Assembly: GCF_000376565.1 (NCBI RefSeq)
Contig: NZ_BARG01000006.1
Coordinates: 186,001 to 250,000, forward strand
Source: Streptomyces hokutonensis
GTDB taxonomy: Bacteria; Actinomycetota; Actinomycetes; Streptomycetales; Streptomycetaceae
Direction: 5' to 3'
DNA length: 64,000 nt
Part shown: piece after piece, positions 25,854 to 35,061 of the stretch
Layout of the letters: every line of letters begins with the position of its first letter
Position numbering within the stretch: position 1 is the first letter of the stretch
The notes under the pieces: generated by a model
What the model saw: the letters and a program-made list of their open reading frames with translations, nothing else
The model's database searches: none
What the model was told of the DNA's origin: nothing
Made by a program: the position numbers and the translations under genes

Positions 25854-28115
25854 TTGCCCAGGTTCAGTGTCATTGTCCCCGCGTACAAGGTCCAGGCGTA
25901 CCTGCACGAATGCCTGGAATCGGTGCTCTCGCAGTCGTATCCCGATCTGGAGCTGATCGCGGTCGACGACTGCTCGCCGGACGCCTGCGGCGCGATCATC
26001 GACGAGTTCGCGGCCCGCGACGCCCGCGTACGCGCCGTCCACCTCCCCGAGAACCAGGGCCTCGGCCGCGCCCGCAACGCCGGTCTGGAACAGGCGACCG
26101 GCGACTATCTGGTCTTCCTCGACAGCGACGACACGCTCACGCCCGACGCGCTGCGCTCGATCGCCGACCGCGTCAAGGAGACCGGCGAACCCGACGTCCT
26201 CGTCTTCGACTACGCCCGCACCTACTGGTCCGGGGAGGCCCAACGCAACAAGGTCGCCGCCCAGTTGACCGAACAGGGCCCGGCCCCCTTCCGCCTGGAG
26301 GACCGCCCCGGGCTGCTCCGGGTCATCATGGTCGCCTGGAACAAGGCGTACCGGCGGGAGTTCGTCGAGCGCGAGGGTTTCGCCTTCCCGCCCGGCTACT
26401 ACGAGGACACCCCGTGGACCTACCCGGTCCTGATGGCGGCGGAGACGATCGCGACCCTGGACCGGGTCTGCGTCCACTACCGGCAGCGCCGCCAGGGCAA
26501 CATCCTCGGCACCACCAGCCGTAAGCACTTCGACGTCTTCGACCAGTACGACCGGGTCTTCGCGTTCCTCGACGCGCGCCCCGAACTCGCCCAGTGGCGG
26601 CCGGTGTTGTTCCGCCGCATGGTCGACCACCTCGCGACGGTCTTCACGAAGCCGGACCGGCTGCCGCGCGGCACCCGCGCCGAGTTCCTGCGCAAGGCCC
26701 GTGCCCACTACCGCCGTTACCGCATCCCGGGCACCTCGGTCCCGCTGCGCACCCGGATGCGGCACACCTTCGTGCACTTCGGCGTGCACCGCACCTTCCG
26801 GGCCGTGCAGAAGGCGATGAGCTGGCGCCGCCGGGCGGTCAAGCTCACCGCCAAACTCCTGCGCAACCTCAAGGCGGCGGTCCTCCAACTGCACTACAAG
26901 GTCCAACTCCGGCTCCCGCTGAGGGATCGCGCGGTGTTCGCCGCCTACTGGGGACGCGGCCACAGCTGCAACCCGGGCGCGCTGGAGACCGCGTTCCGCA
27001 CCCACGCCCCGCACATCCGCACCGCGTGGATCGCCCGCCCCGAGCACCACCACACGATCCCGGCCGCCACCCGCAGACTGCGCCCGAACACGGTCGCCTA
27101 CTGGACGGCGCTGGCCCGCTCCAAGTACCTGGTGAACAACGTCAACTTCGACCGCCGGCTGGTCAAGCGCCCCGGCCAGGTCCTGATCCAGACCCAACAC
27201 GGCACCCCCCTCAAGCACATGGGCCTCGATCTCCAGGAACGCCCGGCCGCCGCACGGGACATGGACTTCGGCGAACTCCTCAAGGGCGTCGACAAGTGGG
27301 ACCACGTCCTGTCCCCCAACCGCCACACCACCCTGACCTGGGAGCGGGTCTACCCCGGCAGCTACACCACGCTCGCCTACGGCTATCCCCGCAACGACGT
27401 GTTCCAGCAGGCGACTTCGGCCGACGTGCACCGCCTGCGCGAGTCGCTCGGCATCCCGCAGGACGCGATCGCGCTCCTCTACGCGCCGACCCACCGCGAC
27501 TACCGCCGCGTCCAGCGCGCCCACTTGGACCTCGACCGCGTGCTGCGCCGCCTCGGCCCGCGCTTCGTCGTGCTCGCCCGCGCCCACTACTGGCACGAGG
27601 GCCCGCTCGCGGCCGCCGCGTCCGGCCGGATCATCGACGTCACCGACCACCCCAGCGTCGAGTCGCTCTGCCTCGCCTCGGACGCGCTGGTCACCGACTA
27701 CTCGTCCCTGATGTTCGACTACGCCAACCTCGACCGCCCGATCGTCATCCACGCCGACGACTGGGAGGCCTACGAGGCGGCCCGCGGCACCTACTTCGAC
27801 CTGCGGGCCTTCCCGCCGGGCGCGGTCGCGCGCAGCGAGGACGAACTGATCGACATCTTCGCGACCGACCACTGGCGCGGCTCCCGCTCGGCCCAGCTGC
27901 GCACCGCGTTCCGCGAACGCTTCTGCCCCTACGACGACGGCCGCGCCGCCGAACGGGTCGTACGCCACGTGGTGTTGGGCGAGAGAGACCTCCCGCCGGT
28001 CGTCCCGCTCGCCGACCGCCACCCGGTCCCGTCGGCCGCCGCGAGCCGCACGCACTCCCCCCTCGCCACCGTGCCGCAGCCCACGGCGCCCCGGCCCGTC
28101 ACCGACCGCCTCTGA
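25854..28115 (+). CDS. Bifunctional GT2 glycosyltransferase / CDP-glycerol glycerophosphotransferase, copy 1
   Basis: This 753-residue cytoplasmic or membrane-associated enzyme combines an N-terminal GT2 domain (about 1-240; VDDCSPD and the metal-binding LDSDD) with a C-terminal TagF-type polymerase domain (about 375-725). The latter has the QHGTPLK motif (His449) and VTDYSSLMFDYA near residue 620. TagF-type enzymes transfer glycerol-phosphate or related units from CDP-activated donors to wall-polymer chains. Basic linker helices at about 310-350 may bind the membrane. The start is a TTG at 25854, chosen because the two paralogs begin with the same MPRFS[V/I]IVP; no upstream ATG is in frame. 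It is the first of three tandem paralogs. Confidence 0.9.
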   Translation: MPRFSVIVPAYKVQAYLHECLESVLSQSYPDLELIAVDDCSPDACGAIIDEFAARDARVRAVHLPENQGLGRARNAGLEQATGDYLVFLDSDDTLTPDALRSIADRVKETGEPDVLVFDYARTYWSGEAQRNKVAAQLTEQGPAPFRLEDRPGLLRVIMVAWNKAYRREFVEREGFAFPPGYYEDTPWTYPVLMAAETIATLDRVCVHYRQRRQGNILGTTSRKHFDVFDQYDRVFAFLDARPELAQWRPVLFRRMVDHLATVFTKPDRLPRGTRAEFLRKARAHYRRYRIPGTSVPLRTRMRHTFVHFGVHRTFRAVQKAMSWRRRAVKLTAKLLRNLKAAVLQLHYKVQLRLPLRDRAVFAAYWGRGHSCNPGALETAFRTHAPHIRTAWIARPEHHHTIPAATRRLRPNTVAYWTALARSKYLVNNVNFDRRLVKRPGQVLIQTQHGTPLKHMGLDLQERPAAARDMDFGELLKGVDKWDHVLSPNRHTTLTWERVYPGSYTTLAYGYPRNDVFQQATSADVHRLRESLGIPQDAIALLYAPTHRDYRRVQRAHLDLDRVLRRLGPRFVVLARAHYWHEGPLAAAASGRIIDVTDHPSVESLCLASDALVTDYSSLMFDYANLDRPIVIHADDWEAYEAARGTYFDLRAFPPGAVARSEDELIDIFATDHWRGSRSAQLRTAFRERFCPYDDGRAAERVVRHVVLGERDLPPVVPLADRHPVPSAAASRTHSPLATVPQPTAPRPVTDRL

Positions 28116-28265
28116 ACGCCGTTTCCACACCGGGGAGTTCGCATGCCCTCAAGCCCCTCGCGCCCCACACCGACCCGGCCGTCCACCTGGCGTCCGACCG
28201 GGCGCCCCGGCCGCCGCGCGCACTGACCCGGAACCTCCCCTCCGGACCACTGGAGAAAGAACAGA

Positions 28266-30452
28266 ATGCCCCGCTTCAGCATCATCGTCCCGTCCCACGG
28301 GGTCGCCGGCCGGCTCTCCCAGGCCCTGGACTCGGTCCTCGCGCAGTCCTACGGCGACTTCGAGCTGATCCCGGTCTGCGACGCCCCCGGCTCCCCGGCC
28401 GCCGACGTCGCCGACGCCCACGCCGGACGGGACTCCCGGGTGGCCCCGGTCCACTCACCACCCTCGGCGGGCCTGAGCGGGGCACGCAACACCGGCCTGC
28501 GGACGGCGACCGGCACCTACGTCCTCTTCCTGGACGGCGACGACACCCTCGCCCCCGGTGCGCTGGCCGCGCTGAACGCCCGCCTCACGGAGACCGGTGA
28601 CGTCGACGTCCTGTACTTCGAGCACGAGCGGACCCCGTGGTGGGAGGGCGAGCCCACCAACCCGGCGGCCCCGCTGCTGGCGAAGACCCCGGCCGCTGCC
28701 TTCTCCCCGTCCCAGGCACCGCAGTTGACGGGCGTTCAGCTCCCGGCCTGGAGCGCCGCCTACCGCCGCGCCTTCCTCACCGACCGCCAACTCACCTTCC
28801 CCGAGGGCCCGTTCACCGACCTCGGCTGGGGTGGCCTGGTCACCCTCGCCGGCGAGCGGGTCGCGGTGCTGCGCTCGGTGGTCGTACGGCATCTGCTGCG
28901 CCGGCAGGGCAGCCGGCTCAACCTGCCGGGCGCGCACCACCACCAACTCCTCGAGCAGGTCGACATGGTGCTGACGCGGGCGGCCGACAGCGAGCTGTCC
29001 GGCGCCCTGTTCGAGCAGCTCTTCGCCGTGGTGCTGAAGACGGCCTCGCGGCCCGAGCGCCTCCCCTCCGGGCACCGCGCCTTCTTCCGCCGGGCGGGGC
29101 GGCTGTACCGCACACACCGGCCCGCCGGTTTCCGCGCGCCGGGCGGGAGTGTGGGCGTGCAGCACCGGCTGCTGGCATCGGGGGCGTACTCGGCGTTCCG
29201 GGCACTGCGCGGCGCCAACCGCTCGGCGTCGGAGGCGGCCGAGCGGGTCCCCCGCCCCCGGATGCTCCGCACCCGCATGCGCTACGCCCGCGATCTGCGC
29301 CGCCCCCTCGACCCCAACCTGGCCGTGTACTGCGCCTATTGGGGGCGGGGCTACGCGTGCAGCCCGGCCGCGATCCACGCCAAGGCGGCCGAACTCGCCC
29401 CGCACATCCGCTCGGTGTTCCTGGTCGAGCCGGACGCGGTGGACGCCGTACCGAAGGGCGTCGAGCACGCCGTGATCGGCAGCCGGAAGTACTGGGAGGT
29501 CCTGGCCCGGGCCAAGTACCTGGTGAACAACGCCAACTTCGCCGAGGGCGTCGTCAAGCGGCGCGGCAGCGTGCACGTCCAGACGCAGCACGGGACCCCG
29601 CTGAAGAAGATGGGCGTCGACCAGTCGACGTACCCGGTGGTGGCCGCGGCGACCGGCAGCTTCGCCAAGTTGCTGGGCCGGGTGGACCGTTGGGACTACA
29701 ACATCTCCTCCAACCGGCACTCCACCCAGATGTGGGAGCGCGCCTTCCCGGGCTCCTACGAGGCGCTGGAGTACGGCTATCCGCGCAACGACGTCTACTA
29801 CACAGCCACGGCGGATGAAGTGGCGCGTGTGCGGCGGGAGTTGGGCGTCCCGGAGGGCAAGACGGCCGTCCTGTACGCGCCCACCCACCGCGACTACCGG
29901 ACCGGCTTCGACACCGGACTCGACCTGGAGGCCTTCTGCGCGGCGGCCGGCGAGGACGTGGTCGTGCTGCTGCGCGCCCACTACTTCTACGACCAGGGAC
30001 GCGGGAAGAGCACCGGCCGGATCATCGACGTGACCGGGCACCGCTCCTCCGAGGACGTGTGCCTGGCCGCCGACGCGCTGGTCACGGACTACTCGTCGAT
30101 CATGTTCGACTACGCCAACCTCGACCGGCCGATCGTCGTGTACGCCGACGACTGGGACGTCTACCGGGAGACCCGGGGCGTCTACTTCGACCTCATGGAG
30201 GCCCCGCCGGGCCCGGTCGCCCGCACGCCCGAGGAACTGGCCCAGGTGTTCCGCGACGGCTCGTACGCGGGGCCGGAGTCCAAGGCCCTGCGGGCCGAAT
30301 TCCGGTCCCGGTTCTGCGAGTTCGACGACGGACTGGCCTCCGAGCGGGTCGTACGCCGGGTGTTCCTCGGTGAGCCGCCGGAGGCGGTCCCGCCCGTGAT
30401 CCCGCTCGCGGAGCGCGTCCCGGCCCCCGCCGCCACCCTCGTAAGGAGCTGA
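28266..30452 (+). CDS. Bifunctional GT2 glycosyltransferase / CDP-glycerol glycerophosphotransferase, copy 2
   Basis: This paralog has 728 residues and starts at an ATG preceded by GGAGAAAGA. The GT2 half is the most divergent of the three: the nucleotide-binding VDDCSPD of copy 1 is VCDAPGS here, and LDSDD is LDGDD. The polymerase half keeps QHGTPLK (His442) and VTDYSSIMFDYA, so it looks fully equipped for phosphoglycosyl transfer. The gap of 150 bases after copy 1 holds a possible 27-codon leader reading frame (28143-28226) with a GGGGAG site in front. The specificity of its GT2 domain probably differs from that of the neighbours. Confidence 0.9.
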   Translation: MPRFSIIVPSHGVAGRLSQALDSVLAQSYGDFELIPVCDAPGSPAADVADAHAGRDSRVAPVHSPPSAGLSGARNTGLRTATGTYVLFLDGDDTLAPGALAALNARLTETGDVDVLYFEHERTPWWEGEPTNPAAPLLAKTPAAAFSPSQAPQLTGVQLPAWSAAYRRAFLTDRQLTFPEGPFTDLGWGGLVTLAGERVAVLRSVVVRHLLRRQGSRLNLPGAHHHQLLEQVDMVLTRAADSELSGALFEQLFAVVLKTASRPERLPSGHRAFFRRAGRLYRTHRPAGFRAPGGSVGVQHRLLASGAYSAFRALRGANRSASEAAERVPRPRMLRTRMRYARDLRRPLDPNLAVYCAYWGRGYACSPAAIHAKAAELAPHIRSVFLVEPDAVDAVPKGVEHAVIGSRKYWEVLARAKYLVNNANFAEGVVKRRGSVHVQTQHGTPLKKMGVDQSTYPVVAAATGSFAKLLGRVDRWDYNISSNRHSTQMWERAFPGSYEALEYGYPRNDVYYTATADEVARVRRELGVPEGKTAVLYAPTHRDYRTGFDTGLDLEAFCAAAGEDVVVLLRAHYFYDQGRGKSTGRIIDVTGHRSSEDVCLAADALVTDYSSIMFDYANLDRPIVVYADDWDVYRETRGVYFDLMEAPPGPVARTPEELAQVFRDGSYAGPESKALRAEFRSRFCEFDDGLASERVVRRVFLGEPPEAVPPVIPLAERVPAPAATLVRS

Positions 30453-30459
30453 ACCCGAA

Positions 30460-32685
30460 GTGCCCCGCTTCAGCGTCATCGTCCCCGTCTTCAAGGTGCA
30501 GGGCTTTCTGCGCGAGTGCCTCGACTCGGTCCTGGAGCAGTCCTACCGGGACATCGAGGTGATCGCCGTGAACGACTGCTCCCCGGACGGGTGCGGCGCG
30601 ATCCTCGACGAGTACGCGGCCCGCGACCCGCGCGTACAGGTGCTGCACCTGCCGGAGAACGTCGGCCTCGGCCGTGCCCGCAACGCCGGAATGCCCCTGG
30701 CCACCGGCGACTTCCTCTTCTTCCTCGACAGCGACGACACCCTCACCCCGGGCGCCCTGCGCGCGATGGCCGACCGGCTCGACGCGAGCGGCGACCCGGA
30801 CGTCCTGGTCTTCGACTACGCGCGCACCTACTGGTGGGGCGGCACCCGGCGCAACGTCCTCGCACACGTCCTCACGGAGGTCGACGACACCTTCACGGTC
30901 GCCGAACACCCGGAGATCCTCGACCTGTTGATGGTCGTGTGGAACAAGGTGTACCGCCGCGAGTTCGTCCACAAGCACGCCTTCGAGTTCCCGCCGGGCT
31001 ACTACGAGGACACGCCCTGGACGTTCCCGGTGCTGCTCAGCGCCGAGCGGATCGCCACCCTCGACCGGATCTGCCTCAACTACCGGCAGCGCAGGCAGGG
31101 CAACATCCTGTCCACCACCAGCCGCAAGCACTTCGACATCCACGACCAGTACGAGCGGGTCTTCGCGTTCGTCGACTCCCGCCCGGAGCTGGCAAGTTGG
31201 CGCCCCTACCTGCACCGCAAGATGGGCGAGCACTGTCTCGACATCCTCGGCAAGCCGGACCGCCTGCCCCCGTCCGACAAGGCCGAGTTCTTCCGCCGTA
31301 CGGCCGAGCTGTTCGCCAAGCACAAGCCGGCGGCGGGGGCACCGGTGGACGCCGAAGTCCGCGCCCTGGAGGGGAGTTACGCCAGGTACCTGGTCAGGCG
31401 GCAGGCGGGACGGGCCGCGCGGCAGCTCGAACGGCGAGCGTTGCAGGCACGCAAGTCGGCGGCCGGGCGGGTCAAGAGCGGCTGGGGCGCGCTGCACGCC
31501 CGCCGCTCCCTCGACCCCAACCTCGTTGTGTACTCGGCCTTTTCGCACCGCGGAGTCCTCGGCGACCCGGGCGCCGTGTACTACAAGGCGCGGGAGATCG
31601 CCCCGCACCTCCGGGGCGTGTGGGTCGTACAGGACGCGGAACAGGCCGCGTTGCTGCCGCCGGACGTCGAGCACGTCCTGCTCAACACCCCGCGCTTCCA
31701 CCAAGTCACCGCGCGGGCCAAGTACTTCGTGAACAACGTCAACTGGCCCGGCACCCTCACCAAGCGCCCCGGCAGCGTCCACATCCACACCCACCAGGGC
31801 ACCCCGCTCAAGTACATGGCGGCCGACCTGCTGGACAAGCCCGGCGCCCGCTACGGCGTCGACGTACCGCAGATGCTGCGCCGCGCCGACCGCTGGGACC
31901 ACAGCCTGGTCGCCAACCGGCACTCGGAGCTGGTGTGGGAGCGGGCGTACCCGTGCCACTTCGCGTCGGCGCGGACGGGCAGCCCGCGCAACGACGTACT
32001 CGTCGGAGCAACTCCGGAGGCGGGGACGGCAGTTCGGGAGCGGCTCGGGATCCCCGACGGGCACACCGTCGTGCTGTACGCGCCGACCCGCCGCGAGTAC
32101 GTGAGGAGCGGCCACGTCGACCGGCTCGACCTGGCGCGGTTCGCGGAGGATCTCGGCCCGGGGCACAACCTCGTCGTACGCCTGCATCCGTCGCTGGCGA
32201 CCGGTCCCGCGCGGGGCATGGGGCTCGCGGATCTGCACCGGCGGGGTGTGCTGGTCGACGCGACCGACGAACCCTCCGTGGAGGACGTCATGCTGGCGTC
32301 CGACGCGCTGGTCACCGACTACTCGGCCCTGATGTTCGACTACGCCAACCTCGACCGGCCGATCGTCCTCCACGCCGACGACCGGGAGGCGTACGCGGCG
32401 AGCCGGGGCACCTACTTCGACGTCACCGCCGCGCCACCGGGCCATGTGTCCGGTTCCTACCGGGAGTTGGCGTGGCTGTTCGCCTCGGGTGCCTGGCGGG
32501 ACGAGGACTCGACACGGCTGCGGACCGAATTCCGGTCACGCTACTGCGAGTTCGACGACGGAAACGCCGCCGAGCGGGTCGTACGGACGCTGCTGCTGGG
32601 TGAGGACGACTGGCAGCCGTCGGCCCGATCCGTCACGCGCGTGCCCTCCCCCGCCGCCGGTCACGACCAGTTGGCGTCCTCATGA
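30460..32685 (+). CDS. Bifunctional GT2 / CDP-glycerol glycerophosphotransferase-like, copy 3 (altered HGTP motif)
   Basis: This 741-residue paralog starts at a GTG seven bases after copy 2, with AAGGAG upstream (30442-30447). Its GT2 domain closely follows copy 1 (VNDCSPDGCG, LDSDDTLTPG). In the polymerase domain, the position of the invariant His in HGTP is Gln446 (HTHQGTPLK), with a His one residue earlier. The second conserved region is RLHPS where copies 1 and 2 have RAHY. In TagF the HGTP His is one of two essential histidines, so this copy may be inactive, altered, or use the shifted His. Its TGA overlaps the next gene (ATGA). Confidence 0.88.
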   Translation: MPRFSVIVPVFKVQGFLRECLDSVLEQSYRDIEVIAVNDCSPDGCGAILDEYAARDPRVQVLHLPENVGLGRARNAGMPLATGDFLFFLDSDDTLTPGALRAMADRLDASGDPDVLVFDYARTYWWGGTRRNVLAHVLTEVDDTFTVAEHPEILDLLMVVWNKVYRREFVHKHAFEFPPGYYEDTPWTFPVLLSAERIATLDRICLNYRQRRQGNILSTTSRKHFDIHDQYERVFAFVDSRPELASWRPYLHRKMGEHCLDILGKPDRLPPSDKAEFFRRTAELFAKHKPAAGAPVDAEVRALEGSYARYLVRRQAGRAARQLERRALQARKSAAGRVKSGWGALHARRSLDPNLVVYSAFSHRGVLGDPGAVYYKAREIAPHLRGVWVVQDAEQAALLPPDVEHVLLNTPRFHQVTARAKYFVNNVNWPGTLTKRPGSVHIHTHQGTPLKYMAADLLDKPGARYGVDVPQMLRRADRWDHSLVANRHSELVWERAYPCHFASARTGSPRNDVLVGATPEAGTAVRERLGIPDGHTVVLYAPTRREYVRSGHVDRLDLARFAEDLGPGHNLVVRLHPSLATGPARGMGLADLHRRGVLVDATDEPSVEDVMLASDALVTDYSALMFDYANLDRPIVLHADDREAYAASRGTYFDVTAAPPGHVSGSYRELAWLFASGAWRDEDSTRLRTEFRSRYCEFDDGNAAERVVRTLLLGEDDWQPSARSVTRVPSPAAGHDQLASS

Positions 32686-33950
32686 GGCCCCGCACGTGGG
32701 TGCTGGTGCTGGCCGCCGTGTTCGCGGTGCTCCAACTCGCCAATGTCACCGGCCGGGACACCCCCGACACCAAGAACTACCTCTCGTACGCGCTGAGTCT
32801 GAGCGGGGAGAGCAAGCGCGCGGCGGCGACCGTCACCATCGACTACTACTGCGCGAGCAGGGGAGCGATCGCGCGGCGCGACCAGAGCGTGAACGTGCTG
32901 AACTTCCACGGCAAGGACCCGGCCGCGCGGGTCGCGAAGAAGTGCCGGGCCGCCCAGTGGCGGGTGGTGGACGCGCAGGTGCGGGCCGGGAACAGCGGCG
33001 GGTTCATCACGCCGTTCATGCCCGAGCGGTTCATGCGCATCTTCGAAGTGCGGCCCGGATACCCGGTGTTCCTGGTCCCGTTCGTCACGCTGCTCGGGCC
33101 GGTGTGGGGGCTGTGGACGTCGAGTGTCGTCCTCACGGTCGCGGGCGGGATCCTGGTGTTCCTGATCCTGCGCACGCTGTCCGTGTCGGTACCGATCTCG
33201 CTGACCGGGCAGGCCCTCTACTACGTCCTGCCGTGCGGGACGACCGCGATGCGCCCGATGACCGAGGGCCTGATGATGGCCCTGACGCTGGCCGCGGTGT
33301 GGGGCTGCGCGCTGGTGTCGACGGGCCGCCGTACACGCGCCGGACTCGCCCTGATCGGCGGCTCGCTGCTCCTGCTCTTCACGGTCAAGCACTCGCAGGC
33401 CCTGTTCCTCGGGCTGTGCCTGGCCGGTGCGGGTGCGCTGGTCGCCGTACGACAGCGGAAGCGGGCGTGGGCGGTGGTCGCGGGGCTCGGCGCGGCGGCG
33501 GCCGTAGGAACTCTGCTGTTGGCGGGGCTGCTGCACTACCCGTCCCAGACCGACAGCCTCCAGGACCTGCTGACCGATCACTACGCGCGTCCCGACCGCA
33601 CCCGGCTCTACCCCGAATTCCTGCACCTGGAAGCGGACTTCTGGCTGGAGTGGACGCGGCAGCAGCTGTGGCAGCCGGTGCTCGCGGCGGCGCTGGGTGC
33701 CGGTGTGTGGGGTGCGCTGCGGCGGCCGGTGTTCGGGGTGTTCGTCATCGGGGCCGCGTTCACCGGGATCCTCACGCAGGCCGCGCACCCGGACATCAGT
33801 GTGTGGGGCGGGCGGCTGATCGTGCTGGTGTGGCTGTTGCCGGTGGTGGGGGTGCCGTTGCTGCTGGAGAGCGTGGTGCGGGGGAAGGCGGCCGTCGCGG
33901 TGCCGGCGCAGTCGCACGGGCTCGGGGAGCAGGCTCAGCCGGTCCGCTGA
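32682..33950 (+). CDS. Polytopic membrane protein, possible GT-C glycosyltransferase
   Basis: This 422-residue protein has about nine hydrophobic segments, starting with residues 4-20. A large hydrophilic loop follows the first helix (about 21-118, including two Cys at YYCASRG and KKCRAAQ). I do not recognise a named family; the topology resembles GT-C (dolichyl-phosphate-sugar-using) transferases, but an acidic catalytic motif is not obvious. The ATG overlaps the stop of the third polymerase, so it is translated together with the polymerase cluster and probably acts on the same polymer. A strong terminator follows. Confidence 0.75.
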   Translation: MRPRTWVLVLAAVFAVLQLANVTGRDTPDTKNYLSYALSLSGESKRAAATVTIDYYCASRGAIARRDQSVNVLNFHGKDPAARVAKKCRAAQWRVVDAQVRAGNSGGFITPFMPERFMRIFEVRPGYPVFLVPFVTLLGPVWGLWTSSVVLTVAGGILVFLILRTLSVSVPISLTGQALYYVLPCGTTAMRPMTEGLMMALTLAAVWGCALVSTGRRTRAGLALIGGSLLLLFTVKHSQALFLGLCLAGAGALVAVRQRKRAWAVVAGLGAAAAVGTLLLAGLLHYPSQTDSLQDLLTDHYARPDRTRLYPEFLHLEADFWLEWTRQQLWQPVLAAALGAGVWGALRRPVFGVFVIGAAFTGILTQAAHPDISVWGGRLIVLVWLLPVVGVPLLLESVVRGKAAVAVPAQSHGLGEQAQPVR

Positions 33951-33956
33951 CGCGGG

Positions 33957-33998
33957 CGACCCCGGCGACGAGGTGATCAGCGCTCGTCGCCGGGGTCG
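33957..33998 (+). terminator. Terminator after the polymerase cluster
   Basis: A perfect 16-base stem (CGACCCCGGCGACGAG) with a 10-base loop follows the last gene of the polymerase operon. The nearby 34012-34032 stretch contains GACTAGT twice. Confidence 0.85.
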
Positions 33999-34043
33999 TA
34001 GAAGCGTCGTATCGACTAGTCCATGTTGACTAGTTCGTATTCA

Positions 34044-34457
34044 CTACTCGATGACGAGGTTGACCTCGATGTTGCCGCGGGTCGCGTTCGAGTAGGGGCA
34101 GACCTGGTGGGCGGTCTCGACCAGCTTGCGGCCGGTCGCCTCGTCCACGGTGTCGGGGAGCTCGATGCGCAGCGTCACCTTGAGGGCGAAGCCCTCGCCC
34201 TGCTTGCCTATGCCGACCTCGGCGGTCACGGCCGCGTCGGAGACGTCGACCTTCGCCTGGCGGCCGACGGCGCCGAGGGCACTGCCGAAACAGGCGGCGT
34301 AACCGGCGGCGAACAGCTGCTCGGGGTTGGTGCCCTCGCCGTTGCCGCCCATCTCGACCGGGAAGCCGAGCTGAAGGTCGATCTTGCCGTCGTTGCTGAC
34401 CGCGCGGCCGTCACGGCCGTGGGTGGCGGTGGCTACGGCGGTGTAGATCGCGTCCAT
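34044..34457 (-). CDS. ohr: Organic hydroperoxide resistance protein
   Basis: Ohr is a thiol peroxidase that reduces organic and fatty-acid hydroperoxides in the cytoplasm. The protein is 137 residues, with the two catalytic Cys at Cys56 (YAACFGSAL) and Cys120 (QVCPYSNATRGN) and the Ohr-type N-terminus (AIYTAVATATHGRDGRA). The ATG at 34457 has AGAGGGA upstream on the minus strand; the frame runs on to 34556 but that part is leader. It is divergent from ohrR, and the two share an operator region. Confidence 0.95.
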   Translation of the reverse strand: MDAIYTAVATATHGRDGRAVSNDGKIDLQLGFPVEMGGNGEGTNPEQLFAAGYAACFGSALGAVGRQAKVDVSDAAVTAEVGIGKQGEGFALKVTLRIELPDTVDEATGRKLVETAHQVCPYSNATRGNIEVNLVIE

Positions 34458-34527
34458 GGAAAACCATCCCTCTCGGAAGTCTTTACGAGGCGTTCGGCCC
34501 GGGTGTCCGGGCCCCCTCACGACGACA

Positions 34528-34556
34528 AGTAGAGCACACAATTCAATTGCACACAA
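34528..34556 (-). promoter_or_regulatory. ohr promoter with OhrR operator
   Basis: On the minus strand TTGTGT (34556-34551) and TCTACT (34533-34528) form a -35/-10 pair with a 17-base spacer. The spacer holds the palindrome CAATTCAATTG (34539-34549), an AT-rich island very like known OhrR operators. Repressor binding would cover the promoter. Confidence 0.75.
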
Positions 34557-34587
34557 CTAAATGGCCCACTCGCGCTATCCTGGAACC

Positions 34588-35061
34588 ATGACCACCACTC
34601 CCGCCGACACGCCCACCAGCGACTGGCTCCGCCTGGACCAGCAGATCTGCTTCTCCCTGAACGCCGCGTCACGCGCCTTCGGCGGCGTCTACCGCGTGCT
34701 CCTCAAGGATCTCGGCCTCACCTACCCGCAGTACCTGGTGATGCTGGTGCTGTGGGAGCACGGCGAGCTGCCCGTCAAGAAGCTCGGCGAACACCTGCGG
34801 CTCGACTCCGGCACACTGTCCCCGCTGCTCAAGCGGCTGGAGACGGCCGGTCTGGTACGGCGTGAGCGCAGCGCCCGCGACGAGCGCTCGGTGGAGGTAC
34901 GGCTCACGGACGAGGGCGTCGCCCTGCGCGAACGCGCCCTCGACGTGCCGCGCCGCATCCTCGGCGCGACCGGCTTCGACATCGACGAGATCCGCGCACT
35001 GCGGGCACGGCTCGACGAACTCACGGGCGCGCTGGACTCGGCGGCGCTGGAGCAGGCGTGA
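34588..35061 (+). CDS. ohrR: MarR-family organic-peroxide sensor OhrR
   Basis: OhrR represses ohr until its reactive Cys is oxidised by organic peroxides. The protein is 157 residues with the N-terminal sensor Cys21 ([14 protein letters not shown]), matching Cys15 of B. subtilis OhrR, and the MarR winged helix (about 60-120; [20 protein letters not shown]). The start at 34588 is supported by TATCCT at 34576-34581: a -10 box there would place transcription at the A of ATG, so the mRNA is probably leaderless. The 3' end overlaps the convergent membrane-protein gene by 41 bases. Confidence 0.93.
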   Translation: MTTTPADTPTSDWLRLDQQICFSLNAASRAFGGVYRVLLKDLGLTYPQYLVMLVLWEHGELPVKKLGEHLRLDSGTLSPLLKRLETAGLVRRERSARDERSVEVRLTDEGVALRERALDVPRRILGATGFDIDEIRALRARLDELTGALDSAALEQA

